From assembly GCF_000964545.1 (NCBI RefSeq), contig NZ_BBVD01000002.1, positions 248,001 through 312,000 of the forward strand: a stretch of DNA of 64,000 nt. The letters are read 5' to 3'. The stretch is from Comamonas thiooxydans. GTDB taxonomy: Bacteria; Pseudomonadota; Gammaproteobacteria; Burkholderiales; Burkholderiaceae_C. Shown one piece after another: positions 35,914 through 46,505 of the stretch. The position numbers were made by a program, and so were the translations under genes. The notes beneath the pieces were generated by a model. That model made no database searches and was not told where the DNA came from. It saw only the letters and a program-made list of their open reading frames with translations. Position 1 is the stretch's first letter, and every line of letters starts with the position of its first letter.

Positions 35914-37617
35914 ATGCTGAAAGTCACCCTCGCCCAGCTCAACTACATGGTGGGCGACATCAGCGGCAATATCCGCCGCATGAGAGAAGCCGCAACCAGG
36001 GCCGCGGCCGAACAGGCCGACCTGGTGGTGTTTTCCGAGCTGTCGCTGTGCGGCTACTACCCCGGCGACCTGCTGGACGAGCCCAGCTTTCTGCAAAGAC
36101 TGGATGCAGGTCTGCAGGAGTTGCTGCAGGCCACGTGCCAGTTCCCCGATCTGCACTGGGTCGTGGGCGCGCCGACTCGCCACGATGGCCCCGGCAAACC
36201 GCTGCACAACAGCCTGCTGGTGCTCAAGAACGGACAGATCCGCCTGCAGTACGACAAGCAACTGCTGCCCACCTACAACATCTTTGACGAGCGCCGCCAC
36301 TTCGAGCCCGGGGCCGACACGGCCAAGGTGCTGCGCGTGGGCAACTGCCAGGTGGGCTTTCTGGTCTGCGAGGACGGCTGGAACGACCAGGGCGCCGACT
36401 ACGCCACCAACCCGTTCGTGCGCATGGGCGATGCGGCCCCCGACCTGGTCATCAGCATCAACGCCAGCCCCAGCCACCTGGGCAAGCGCGAGCAGCGTCA
36501 CGAGATCTTCACCCAGGCGGCGGCACGCCACAAGCTGGCCATCCTCTACATCAACCAGATCGGCGGCCAGGACCAGATCGTGTTCGACGGCGCATCGTTT
36601 GCCGTCGAGCCCGAGGCTGGACTGGTTTTTGAAGCCAGGCGCTTCGAGGAAGATGTCTGCACGCTGGAGCTGAATGCGCAGGGCCGGTTTCAGGCCTGCG
36701 ACGGCACTGCCTTGCCTGCCGTGCCGACGCAAGGCCTGGCCACCATGGAGTTCTACCGTCAGCAGATCGTGCTGGGCCTGCGCGACTATGCTCGCCGCTG
36801 CGGCTTCAAGCAGGTGGTGGTGGGCAGCTCGGGCGGCATCGATTCGGCCTTGACGCTGGCTCTGGCCGTCGATGCCCTGGGAGCGGACAACGTGGTCGGC
36901 ATCACCATGCCGTCGAGCTACTCCTCTGCGGGCTCGGTCGACGACTCCGTGCTGCTGTGCCGCAATCTGGGCATCAGACTCTACGAGCATCCCATCAAGG
37001 AGCTGGTCACCACCTATGCACGCCAGTTCGAGGCCAGCTTTGGCGAGCCGCTCAAGGGCCTGGCGCTGGAGAATCTGCAGGCCCGCGCACGCGGCACCAC
37101 GCTGATGGAGTTTTCCAATGCCTTCGGCCATCTGCTGCTGACCACGGGCAACAAGTCCGAAGTCTCGGTGGGCTACTGCACCCTGTATGGCGACACCAAC
37201 GGCGGTCTGGGCCTGCTCGGAGATCTGTACAAGACCGAGGTCTTCGAGCTGTCGCGCCATATCAATACGCATGCGGGCCGCGAGCTGATCCCGCAGACCA
37301 TCATCGACAAGCCGCCCTCGGCCGAGCTGGCTCCCGGCCAGAAGGACGAGGACAGCCTGCCGCCCTATGCCGTGCTCGACGAGATTCTCAAATGGCATAT
37401 CGAGGGCCAGCACCTGTCCAGCAAGGAATATGCGCAGGCCGCGGCCTTTGTGGACAGGCTGCGCACAGAAGCCGGCGGCCCCGAGACCATTGCCCGCGTG
37501 CAAAAGCTGGTGTTCCGCAGCGAATACAAGCGCCGCCAGGCTCCGCCCATGCTCAGAGTACGCCCACGGGCCTTTGGCACGGGCCGGCAGATGCCGATTG
37601 CGGCACACTACGAGTAG
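35914..37617 (+). CDS. nadE: glutamine-dependent NAD+ synthetase
   Basis: 567 residues, two domains. The N-terminal nitrilase-like glutaminase (1-270) has the triad Glu42 (FSELSLCGYYP), Lys115 (YDKQLLPTYN) and Cys152 (VCEDGW). The C-terminal synthetase has the ATP P-loop SSGGIDSALT (306-314) and the TTGNKSE and DKPPSAELAPGQKDED segments. It amidates nicotinate adenine dinucleotide to NAD using glutamine. Starts 16 bases after pncB. Confidence 0.95.
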   Translation: MLKVTLAQLNYMVGDISGNIRRMREAATRAAAEQADLVVFSELSLCGYYPGDLLDEPSFLQRLDAGLQELLQATCQFPDLHWVVGAPTRHDGPGKPLHNSLLVLKNGQIRLQYDKQLLPTYNIFDERRHFEPGADTAKVLRVGNCQVGFLVCEDGWNDQGADYATNPFVRMGDAAPDLVISINASPSHLGKREQRHEIFTQAAARHKLAILYINQIGGQDQIVFDGASFAVEPEAGLVFEARRFEEDVCTLELNAQGRFQACDGTALPAVPTQGLATMEFYRQQIVLGLRDYARRCGFKQVVVGSSGGIDSALTLALAVDALGADNVVGITMPSSYSSAGSVDDSVLLCRNLGIRLYEHPIKELVTTYARQFEASFGEPLKGLALENLQARARGTTLMEFSNAFGHLLLTTGNKSEVSVGYCTLYGDTNGGLGLLGDLYKTEVFELSRHINTHAGRELIPQTIIDKPPSAELAPGQKDEDSLPPYAVLDEILKWHIEGQHLSSKEYAQAAAFVDRLRTEAGGPETIARVQKLVFRSEYKRRQAPPMLRVRPRAFGTGRQMPIAAHYE

Positions 37618-37742
37618 CAATGCCCGGCACCTGCTTGAGACTAGCTGGCAAAGCCTTGCAGCACCTTAGGTGCGGCCGAGCACCTGGCAGCCTGTCTCGA
37701 ATGCCGACTTTGGCCGTACCGGGCCTGGTTAAACATTAAAAA

Positions 37743-37775
37743 GTGAGCTAATTTCGCTTACCCAGTAAACGTTTA
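37743..37775 (+). promoter_or_regulatory. palindromes upstream of nadM-nudix, candidate operator
   Basis: In the 217-base gap between nadE and nadM, GTGAGC (37743-37748) and GCTTAC (37756-37761) form an imperfect inverted repeat, and TAAACGTTTA (37766-37775) is a perfect 10-bp palindrome. Either could be a regulator site. No clear -10/-35 pair was found. Confidence 0.25.
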
Positions 37776-37834
37776 GCGCGTTTTTATCCATATTTGCCCT
37801 TGTGGGCGCCGATTTCTGTACGGGTTTCGCTCTC

Positions 37835-38995
37835 ATGCCTCAAGCCAGTCCCAACACCTCCAGCAAGCGTGTCATCGCCGCCGCACCCGAGACCCTGCCC
37901 ACCTCCGTGCCCCTGCATACTGCCGTGCTGATCGGCCGCTTTCAGCCACTGCACAACGGCCATATGGCCTTGCTGCATGCCTCACTGGAGCGAGCTCGCC
38001 AGGTCGTGGTGGTACTGGGCAGCGCCTGGCAGGCCCCCAATCCCAAAAACCCGTTCAGCTGGCAGGAGCGCGCGCAGATGTTGCGCAATGCGTTATCGAA
38101 AGAGGATGCCGAGCGCGTGCGCTGCGTGCCCGTGCGCGACTATTACAACGAGCCGCTGTGGGTGCATGCCGTACGCGAAGCCGTGCAAGCCCATGTGCCC
38201 GAGGGCGCGAGCGTGGCCCTGGTCGGGCATTTCAAGGACTCCAGCAGCAGCTATCTGGCCCGCTTTCCGGGCTGGGAGCTGATCAGCCTGCCGCGCCTGG
38301 GCCAGTTCGACGCCACTCCGCTTCGCGAAATCTTCTTCGGTGAAGGCGGCGCCTCGCCCGAAACCATGGATGCCGCCCTGGCCAGGCTTTCCTCCCAGAT
38401 GCCCGAGAGCACGCTGGACTTTCTGCGCCGCTGGGCCCAGACACCGCTGTATCTGCGCCTGCAAAAGGAATGGCATATGCTGCAGGACTACAAGCGGGCC
38501 TGGGCCAAGGCGCCTTATGCACCGGTGTTCGTCACCGTGGATGCGCTGCTGCGCTGCCGTGCCAAGGGCCAGGACCAGGTGTTGCTGATCCAGCGCGGCC
38601 ATGCGCCGGGCCAGGGCCTCTGGGCGCTGCCCGGCGGCTTTCTCGAGCAGCGCGACAGCCTCTGGCAATCCTGCATGCGCGAGCTGCGTGAAGAAACCTG
38701 CTCCTCCATCAGCGAGGCCGATTTGCTGGCGGCCCTGCAGGCCGTGCAGGTCTTCGATCACCCGGACCGCAGCCTGCGCGGGCGTACCATTACCCATGTG
38801 CACTATCTGGATCTGGGCGTGCAGCCCAGCCTGCCTCCGGTACAGGGTGCGGACGACGCCGCCCTGGCCCGCTGGGTGCCGATTGCCGATCTGCCCCGCA
38901 TGGAGGCCGAGTTCTTCGAGGACCATTTCCAGATCTTGTGCCAGTTCCTGCCCGTGACTCTGGCTCAGAGCGAGCCCGAGCGCCAGGTCGCCTGA
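37835..38995 (+). CDS. nadM: bifunctional nicotinamide-nucleotide adenylyltransferase / Nudix hydrolase
   Basis: 386 residues from the ATG at 37835. The N-terminal domain (about 27-200) is a NadM nucleotidyltransferase with GRFQPLHNGH (34-43). The C-terminal domain (about 230-370) is a Nudix hydrolase with ALPGGFLEQRDSLWQS and MRELREETC. The Nudix box has Asp for the first Glu and Cys for the usual Gly, but the REL-REE core is intact, so ADP-ribose pyrophosphatase activity is plausible. Same layout as the Synechocystis and Francisella fusions. NadM usually prefers NMN, so a separate NadD is probably needed for the nicotinate route. Confidence 0.92.
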   Translation: MPQASPNTSSKRVIAAAPETLPTSVPLHTAVLIGRFQPLHNGHMALLHASLERARQVVVVLGSAWQAPNPKNPFSWQERAQMLRNALSKEDAERVRCVPVRDYYNEPLWVHAVREAVQAHVPEGASVALVGHFKDSSSSYLARFPGWELISLPRLGQFDATPLREIFFGEGGASPETMDAALARLSSQMPESTLDFLRRWAQTPLYLRLQKEWHMLQDYKRAWAKAPYAPVFVTVDALLRCRAKGQDQVLLIQRGHAPGQGLWALPGGFLEQRDSLWQSCMRELREETCSSISEADLLAALQAVQVFDHPDRSLRGRTITHVHYLDLGVQPSLPPVQGADDAALARWVPIADLPRMEAEFFEDHFQILCQFLPVTLAQSEPERQVA

Positions 38996-39000
38996 TACAA

Positions 39001-39053
39001 CAAAACCATAGCTGCGAGCGCTTTACCATCAAGCTCTTGAGCCACTTTTTCCT
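39001..39053. repeat. short intergenic palindromic repeat, copy S3
   Basis: On the minus strand the order GAGCTTGATGGTAAAGCGCT then GCAGCTATGG matches copy S2, with an imperfect GAGCGCTT/AAGCTCTT stem (39015-39038). It fills the gap between nadM-nudix and the GNAT gene. Confidence 0.55.
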
Positions 39054-39061
39054 AATATTTA

Positions 39062-39556
39062 ATGAGCCAGCTCCATATCCGCCCCGCCACCGAGCAAGAC
39101 ATCGACCTGATCCTGCACTTCGTACGCGAACTCGCCATCTATGAAAAGGCCGAGCACGAAGTCAAGGCCACGCCCGACCATGTGCGTCGCACGCTGTTCT
39201 GCGCCAACCCGGCTGTCTTCGGCCTGATCTGCGAGATTGACGGCCAGGCCGTGGGCTTTGCCGTGTATTTCTTCAACTATTCCACCTGGCAGGGCCAGCA
39301 TGGCCTGTATCTGGAAGATCTGTACATCACGCCTGACGCCCGCGGCCACGGCGCCGGCAAGGCCCTGCTCCAGCATCTGGCCCGGATCGCCATGGAAAAG
39401 GACTGCGGCCGCTTTGAATGGAGTTGCCTGGACTGGAACACGCCCTCCATCAAGTTCTATGACAGCCTGGGCGCCCTGCCACAGACCGAGTGGATCCGCT
39501 ATCGCATGACGGGCTCGGCCCTGCAGGCCATGGCCACGGGTGACAAACAGGCTTGA
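39062..39556 (+). CDS. GNAT-family N-acetyltransferase (diamine/thialysine acetyltransferase-like)
   Basis: 164 residues. GNAT fold with the acetyl-CoA motif LEDLYITPDARGHGAGKALL (motif A, with RGHGAGKAL) and the C-terminal WNTPSIKFYDSLGA motif B. The N-terminus IRPATEQDIDLILHFVRELAIYEK and the FFNYSTWQG segment match SSAT-type acetyltransferases that act on polyamines or thialysine. Substrate not certain. Not obviously in an operon. Confidence 0.85.
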   Translation: MSQLHIRPATEQDIDLILHFVRELAIYEKAEHEVKATPDHVRRTLFCANPAVFGLICEIDGQAVGFAVYFFNYSTWQGQHGLYLEDLYITPDARGHGAGKALLQHLARIAMEKDCGRFEWSCLDWNTPSIKFYDSLGALPQTEWIRYRMTGSALQAMATGDKQA

Positions 39557-39744
39557 GCCCCAGGCCGGATCATCCAGAGTGATGTGTGCAGCCCTTCGAA
39601 GTGATGCGCGCCCCTTTGCAGATTGAGTGTACGCAACATCAACAATGCGGCGCGTTCGCGCTTGCGCCAAAATGAATGGTTTTGCAAAACAATAACAAAG
39701 GCGGCAATCAGTGCTGACCTTTCACACTATCTCTGGAATCCAGA

Positions 39745-40083
39745 ATGCCAAGCTATCAAGAACTCATCGCTCAGAAAAATGCGCTGGACAAGCGCATCGA
39801 AGAAGCGCGCAGCACCGAAGCCAAGGAAGCCCTGGCCACCGTCAAGCAACTGATCGCCACCTTCGGCTTTACCTCTCAGCAGGTTTTCCCCTGGAAGCCT
39901 GAAGAAAAGAAAAAGGTCGAGGCCAGGTACTACGACCCCGAAAGTGGTGCGACCTGGACCGGCCGCGGCAAGCCCCCAAAGTGGATCGAAGGCAAGGATC
40001 GCGGCCAGTACGAGATCAAGACCACGCCCAGCGTGGACTTCAGCGCGCCGCGCGACGAAAAAAACCCGTTCCCGGTTCAATAA
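39745..40083 (+). CDS. H-NS-family nucleoid-associated protein
   Basis: 112 residues. N-terminal coiled-coil oligomerisation part (about 1-45, ELIAQKNALDKRIEEARS) and a C-terminal DNA-binding domain with TWTGRGKPPKWI, the minor-groove AT-hook-like loop of the H-NS/MvaT-like proteins in Burkholderiales. Silences AT-rich and horizontally acquired DNA. The 188-base upstream region is more AT-rich than its surroundings, which fits autoregulation; that is inference. Confidence 0.9.
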   Translation: MPSYQELIAQKNALDKRIEEARSTEAKEALATVKQLIATFGFTSQQVFPWKPEEKKKVEARYYDPESGATWTGRGKPPKWIEGKDRGQYEIKTTPSVDFSAPRDEKNPFPVQ

Positions 40084-40096
40084 GCAGCCCGGCCGT

Positions 40097-42739
40097 TCAG
40101 CCGCCAGCAGCCTGCTCCGCCGGCTGCGGTGCCTTGAGCATGCGCACCAGGGCCGCCACGTTCAGGCACTGGATGAGCAAATCGCCGTCATTGGCCCGGA
40201 TCAAGCGGTCAACCAGCTGATCCGCCGCACCCGCCATTGCAGGGGCCAGTCGCAGCTGCCCGCTCTCGAATCGCGCCACCCCTTCGAGATCGCTGACCAG
40301 CACACCCAGCTTGAGCCCCCTGTGCTCCAGCACGATCACCTGGCTTTGCGCCGTCCTGGTCACGGGCTTGCCAAAAAGCAGCTCCCCCAGATCGAATACC
40401 CAGACATAGCCAGCCACAACCCCTTGGCTGCGCCGCGCCAGCGTGCCCACGCAATGCGGCAAGCGACCGGCTGAAACGGGGGCGATGGCCGAGGCACTCT
40501 GAGCCTCGAGCACGCAGGCAGCATCCACGGCGAGCACGCTGCACCCCACAAAAAAGGTCGCCATCTCCATGCCCGCGGCACTGCCCTGGCTGGCCGCCGC
40601 CAGGCTTTGCACCCTGGTGTTGCGGCGAGAGACGGCCGCCAGCGCATCGTCCTGCACGGCACCAAACGCCTGCACGGACAAGGCCAGCACCTCTTCGCTA
40701 TAGCCGTCGCTGCGCTTGAACTCCCGGTAACCGCTGCCCGCCGTGATCGCCACCACGCAATACTGGCCCTGATACACCATGGCGCGGGCCATGCTCTGTC
40801 CAGATGCCAGGGCCAGCATCTGCGGCGGCAGATCCAGCTGCATGCCCGGCTGCAGCTGCACATCCGAGGAAGACATGACCAGGCCCGAGCGGTTCAGATA
40901 GGCCACCCGCCTGCCGCCTGCCGCCTGAACACCGGTCACGCCCTCAAGCATGGCCTTGAATTCACGCTGTGCATGGAACACCAGGCCGATTCCGCCCAGC
41001 ACCACGCCATCGGCATTGCGTATGGCCGCGTGATAGACATAGGTCGGGCCGTCCTCCTCGTGCTGAACACAAGGGCGCCATGGCGAGACGTGATAGGCCT
41101 GGGTCCCGCCCAGCGCCAGAACCTGGTGCAGGCTGTCCGTCTCTATATAGGTGCCCAGCAGCCCACGGATCTCGGCATCGGGGCGGCCTCGCTGACTGAC
41201 GGCCACGACCCTGCCGCGAACGTCATAGACCATGATTTGCTGGTAGACCGTATACAGGTCGTGAATGGCGGTGAGCAGCGCACAGGCCTCGCTCACCTGA
41301 TCCGGGGCCGTCTCGCCCAAGGCCAGGTCCTCGAGCAATTCGGACAGCTGCGGCGTCAAGGCCCACCAGCGGCAGTCGTTGGCACGCTCATAGAGATTGC
41401 GATCGAGCAGATCCACCAGCAGACTGGTCAACAGGCTGTTGTCTCTCAGTGCGGTGTTGAGCACCGTGCCGTAGAGCGCATCGATGGACTGGGAGAAGAC
41501 CTCGTTGGTCCGCGCCCCCGTCTCGCCAATCTGCTCCAGCACGGCCTGCAGCCGCGTGTTGTCCATCTGCTTGCCTGCTGTCATGACGCGGCCGTTCCAG
41601 ACCACACGACGTATGGTGTCCGCTGCGCTGCGTATGGCATGCAGGGGTGGGCAGAAGCGATGTGCATGTGCCAGCAGGCCCTGGGCCACCGCGGCATCCA
41701 GCCCATCCAGACCTGCTTGCGATTGAAGACCGAAGGCCAGCTCCAGCGGCGTCATGATCTGCGCCCGCCAGCCCTGGGGGCCCATATAGCCTTGATAGCC
41801 TGCCGAGGCCGCCGATTGCACCAGATAGGTGCGTCCTCCATGTACATACAGCGAATCCGCACCATCACGGTGAGGCCGCACGTTCGCACCCACACCAATC
41901 CAGTGCGGATCGCTGCTGGCCAGCACCAGTCCCCGATCATCGAGCAACAGGGCGATGCTGGTCTGAGCTTCGGGCGCGCCGCTACCGTCTGTCCGGTCTC
42001 GGCCGCTCCAGATGCCTTGCATCTCGCCATCAAAGTCAAAACACAGGCACAGCACGCCAATAGGCTGGCGGTTGCCGGCGTGCAGCATGCGATGCGCATA
42101 GATCAACGCGCTGCCGTGCCCTGGCAGCAGGTCGGTGGCACCGAAACTCTGCACAAAGCCCGGGCTTTGCAGAGCGCGGGCAATCAATGTATCCCGGCAT
42201 GGCTGATCTGCGGCCTGACTCCTCTCACGCGCACTCGCTCGCACCCGGCCTTCGGCATCCAGCAGCAGAATGTCCGCGTAGACCGTGTACTTGCTTCGGT
42301 AGGCACGCAGACGCTGGGTGATGGCCGCCTCGTCGCCATCCGCTGCGGCCATGAACTGGCACAGCATGGCGTCGGTCGCCAGAAACCCCACGTCGGCCGT
42401 GCGCTCGTAGAGATTGCGCACCAGGGTATCGATCAGATGCTGTGCCTGACTGGCCAGCCCCGCTGTCACCCCCGTCACCGCCTGCATCACCATGGACTGC
42501 ACCAGCTCCTGCTCCAGCCGCTCGAAGCCGCCACGCGTGGCGGCCATCATGGGCAACAAGGCCTGCGCTTCCTGAGGGCAATTCATCTTGGCTGAGGACT
42601 CTATGAGCCGCCACATCAGATTCAGCTCCCTGAGCGAACTCTCGCAGCGCCCGACCTGGCGCATATGAGGAATGAAGACGTCTGTCTGCAGCAGATCCTG
42701 GGCGCGCTGCGCCGGGGCAGTCATGGTTTCTAGAGGCAT
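40097..42739 (-). CDS. soluble sensor protein with two cache-like repeats and a C-terminal CheW domain
   Basis: 880 residues from the ATG at 42739; ATG 42724 and a TTG at 42754 are alternatives and none has a strong ribosome-binding site. No signal peptide or membrane helix is seen. Two units share the motifs RNLYER (108-113 and 447-452) and YTVY..I...D..GRV.A about 40-50 residues later, with further common SSD/LASSD stretches, which indicates an internal duplication of a cache-like sensor. The last ~140 residues are a CheW-like domain (VGTLARRSQGVVAGYVWVFD, LGVLVSDLEGVARF). It probably docks on a CheA-type complex. No che genes are nearby. Confidence 0.75.
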   Translation of the reverse strand: MPLETMTAPAQRAQDLLQTDVFIPHMRQVGRCESSLRELNLMWRLIESSAKMNCPQEAQALLPMMAATRGGFERLEQELVQSMVMQAVTGVTAGLASQAQHLIDTLVRNLYERTADVGFLATDAMLCQFMAAADGDEAAITQRLRAYRSKYTVYADILLLDAEGRVRASARERSQAADQPCRDTLIARALQSPGFVQSFGATDLLPGHGSALIYAHRMLHAGNRQPIGVLCLCFDFDGEMQGIWSGRDRTDGSGAPEAQTSIALLLDDRGLVLASSDPHWIGVGANVRPHRDGADSLYVHGGRTYLVQSAASAGYQGYMGPQGWRAQIMTPLELAFGLQSQAGLDGLDAAVAQGLLAHAHRFCPPLHAIRSAADTIRRVVWNGRVMTAGKQMDNTRLQAVLEQIGETGARTNEVFSQSIDALYGTVLNTALRDNSLLTSLLVDLLDRNLYERANDCRWWALTPQLSELLEDLALGETAPDQVSEACALLTAIHDLYTVYQQIMVYDVRGRVVAVSQRGRPDAEIRGLLGTYIETDSLHQVLALGGTQAYHVSPWRPCVQHEEDGPTYVYHAAIRNADGVVLGGIGLVFHAQREFKAMLEGVTGVQAAGGRRVAYLNRSGLVMSSSDVQLQPGMQLDLPPQMLALASGQSMARAMVYQGQYCVVAITAGSGYREFKRSDGYSEEVLALSVQAFGAVQDDALAAVSRRNTRVQSLAAASQGSAAGMEMATFFVGCSVLAVDAACVLEAQSASAIAPVSAGRLPHCVGTLARRSQGVVAGYVWVFDLGELLFGKPVTRTAQSQVIVLEHRGLKLGVLVSDLEGVARFESGQLRLAPAMAGAADQLVDRLIRANDGDLLIQCLNVAALVRMLKAPQPAEQAAGG

Positions 42740-42847
42740 GTTCTGCCAGAGCAAAAGCCAGGCCTATTTGTAAAAACACGTTACACATGACTAAGAACAA
42801 ACCCTGTTTCCTCGCAGATTTGTCCTGCGAACGGCTGGGGAGAGGTC

Positions 42848-42875
42848 TTGAAAGCGCGAGAAATTGCCTTATTAT
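42848..42875 (+). promoter_or_regulatory. promoter of groESL
   Basis: TTGAAA (42848-42853) and TATTAT (42870-42875) are 16 bases apart, a sigma70-type pair overlapping the start of the CIRCE element. The extended CTTGAAA also resembles a heat-shock -35, but no sigma32 -10 (CCCCAT) follows. Confidence 0.6.
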
Positions 42876-42901
42876 TAGCACTCAATGGGGTTGAGTGCTA
42901 A
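42875..42901. promoter_or_regulatory. CIRCE operator (HrcA binding site)
   Basis: TTAGCACTC-N9-GAGTGCTAA is a perfect match to the CIRCE consensus, with a 9-base spacer, 85 bases before groES and overlapping the promoter -10. HrcA repression of groESL is therefore predicted; hrcA itself is not in this window. Confidence 0.97.
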
Positions 42902-42985
42902 CAGCTTGACCCTAGATATTCCGAATGTCGGCCAGGATGGCTGGCAAGTCTTGTTTCAACTTTGTTGATGTATTTAGGAGTTGGT

Positions 42986-43276
42986 ATGAACCTGCGTCCC
43001 CTGCACGATCGCGTGATCGTCAAGCGCCTCGAAAACGAAACCAAGACAGCCTCGGGCATCGTGCTCCCTGATGCTGCCACCGAGAAGCCTGACCAGGGCG
43101 AAGTGCTGGCTGTGGGTCCCGGCAAGCGCAATGACAAGGGCGAGCTGATCGCTCTGAACGTGAAGGTCGGCGACCGCGTTCTGTTCGGCAAGTACTCTGG
43201 CCAGACCGTGAAGATCCACGGCGACGAGCTGCTGGTCATGAAGGAAGACGACCTGTTCGCAGTCGTCGAGAAGTAA
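42986..43276 (+). CDS. groES: co-chaperonin GroES
   Basis: 96 residues from the ATG at 42986 (AGGAG five bases upstream). GroES fold with NLRPLHDRVIVKR, the mobile loop TKTASGIVLP and the C-terminal ELLVMKEDDLFAVVE. Caps the GroEL ring. First gene of the heat-shock operon. Confidence 0.98.
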   Translation: MNLRPLHDRVIVKRLENETKTASGIVLPDAATEKPDQGEVLAVGPGKRNDKGELIALNVKVGDRVLFGKYSGQTVKIHGDELLVMKEDDLFAVVEK

Positions 43277-43369
43277 TCCTTCCCGAACACCTCCCCCTAT
43301 TCATGGCTTTCGGCGACTGATTGACAAGCGCTGGCAGCCCAATTGAACCCCATTCTTTAGGAGCCAAAA

Positions 43370-45013
<1,644 letters not shown>

Positions 45014-45062
45014 TTGCTCTGCTGCTGACCTGGTGGTTTGCTCCACCTGGTTTGCCCACAAC

Positions 45063-45088
45063 AAAAAGGCCGCATTTGCGGCCTTTTT
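45063..45088 (+). terminator. terminator of groESL
   Basis: AAAAAGGCCGCA and TGCGGCCTTTTT form a perfect 12-bp stem with a 2-base loop and T tail. Confidence 0.93.
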
Positions 45089-45123
45089 CTTTTGCGCCGA
45101 GCTTCACGAGCTGCTCCGAGCAT

Positions 45124-45155
45124 AAAAAAGCCAGCCGATATCGGGCTGGCTTTTG
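45124..45155 (-). terminator. terminator of the first porin gene
   Basis: AAAAGCCAGCC and GGCTGGCTTTT form an 11-bp stem; on the minus strand it is followed by TTTTTTATG, ending the porin transcript. Confidence 0.88.
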
Positions 45156-45171
45156 TATCCAGAGATTCGCC

Positions 45172-46341
45172 TTAGAAACGATGACGCAGACCGATGGTGA
45201 TACCGGTACGCTTTTTCGCACCATTGGAATCGAGCATCACGCCCGCACCGCCCTTGGTCTTGGTGTGATCCACCGCGAAATAGGCGTCCGTGCGCTTGGA
45301 GAAGGCATAGTCAGCCACGGCAACGATAAAGTCTGCCTTGCCATTGAAGGCGCCAGTCGCCGATCCCGATTGCTTGGCATGGTAGTAATGCAGACCTGCA
45401 TTGAGCTGCGGCGTGACCTGATAGCCAAAGCCAACCTTGAACATCTCACGCTTGTTGGCAAAATTTCCGGGCGCATTACCCGCGATAAAGCCACCATTGG
45501 AAGAGCCTGTCCAATATGCATTGAGCAGGCCGGCGTCAAAAATGGCACCAGCCCCCGCAGCACCGAGACTATCCTTGACCTTGTTCTGGCCGTAACCAGC
45601 CATCAGATACAGAGGCCCGGTGCGATAGGAGCCGCCCAGTGTCCAGGCATCCACATCGGTGCCGGCCGGCAAGGTGGAGCGCTGGAAAGCACCACCCACA
45701 GAAATGCCATTGGCAGAATAGCGCAGATAGCCGCCTGCGGTTTTCAATGCCAGACCACCTGGCGTCATATCAATACTGCCACCCTTCTTGGCAAAGGTAT
45801 TTCCTTCGTCAAAAGAATACTGCAGCCCCGCACGAACCGGCCCGAACTCGGCAACGTACTTCAGCATATTGTTTGCACGCGCGCCGAGAGACATGCCGAT
45901 TTCAGGCTTGTAGGCATCCATATAAGGCGAATATGGGAACGATGCATAGGTAGAGGTCACCAGATCAAACAGCACGTTGTATTGGCGCCCCATGGTCACC
46001 TGACCAAAACTGGTGCTGCGCAAGCCCACCCAGGACTGCGCAAAGTAAGGTTGAGCGGTGCTGGGCGTGCCCGAATCCGTCCAGAAACGATTTTCCAGAT
46101 TGGCAATAGCCGACAAGCCTCCACCCAGATCTTCCTTGATATTGATACCCCAGCGGCTCTCCGACATGCCGCCACCGATCATTTTGGTCAGACCACTTTT
46201 ATTCGGACCCTCATTAGTCGTGTGACGAATCGCTGCATCCACAATGCCATACAGTTGCACGCTGCTTTGTGCATAAGCAATCGTCCCCAGCGAACCCAGC
46301 ACAGCCAAAGCCAATGTTTTTTTCACAAATGAAGATGTCAT
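45172..46341 (-). CDS. gram-negative porin (OmpC/Omp32-type)
   Basis: 389 residues. Signal peptide ending IAYA|QSSVQLYGIVD (cleavage near residue 24), then a 16-strand barrel with the porin_4 pattern: SRWGINIKEDLGGGLSAIANLENRFW, GQVTMGRQYNVLFDL and the C-terminal TGITIGLRHRF ending in phenylalanine. Outer-membrane channel; solute preference unknown. Own terminator on the left. It is separate from the second porin gene by a 229-base gap with a terminator. Confidence 0.92.
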   Translation of the reverse strand: MTSSFVKKTLALAVLGSLGTIAYAQSSVQLYGIVDAAIRHTTNEGPNKSGLTKMIGGGMSESRWGINIKEDLGGGLSAIANLENRFWTDSGTPSTAQPYFAQSWVGLRSTSFGQVTMGRQYNVLFDLVTSTYASFPYSPYMDAYKPEIGMSLGARANNMLKYVAEFGPVRAGLQYSFDEGNTFAKKGGSIDMTPGGLALKTAGGYLRYSANGISVGGAFQRSTLPAGTDVDAWTLGGSYRTGPLYLMAGYGQNKVKDSLGAAGAGAIFDAGLLNAYWTGSSNGGFIAGNAPGNFANKREMFKVGFGYQVTPQLNAGLHYYHAKQSGSATGAFNGKADFIVAVADYAFSKRTDAYFAVDHTKTKGGAGVMLDSNGAKKRTGITIGLRHRF

Positions 46342-46505
46342 TGTGTTGCCTCTCTCTTAATTCAATTCGCAAACAGTTGGTGGAAAATTCATTCTAGAAA
46401 TGCTTTCCTCAACCGCGCGAGCATTGGCACAAGCGCAACACAGGCCTTTCCCTCTGGGGGCAAACCTCTCAGCAAACACCCTTTCAGGTTTAACCCCAGA
46501 AATAA

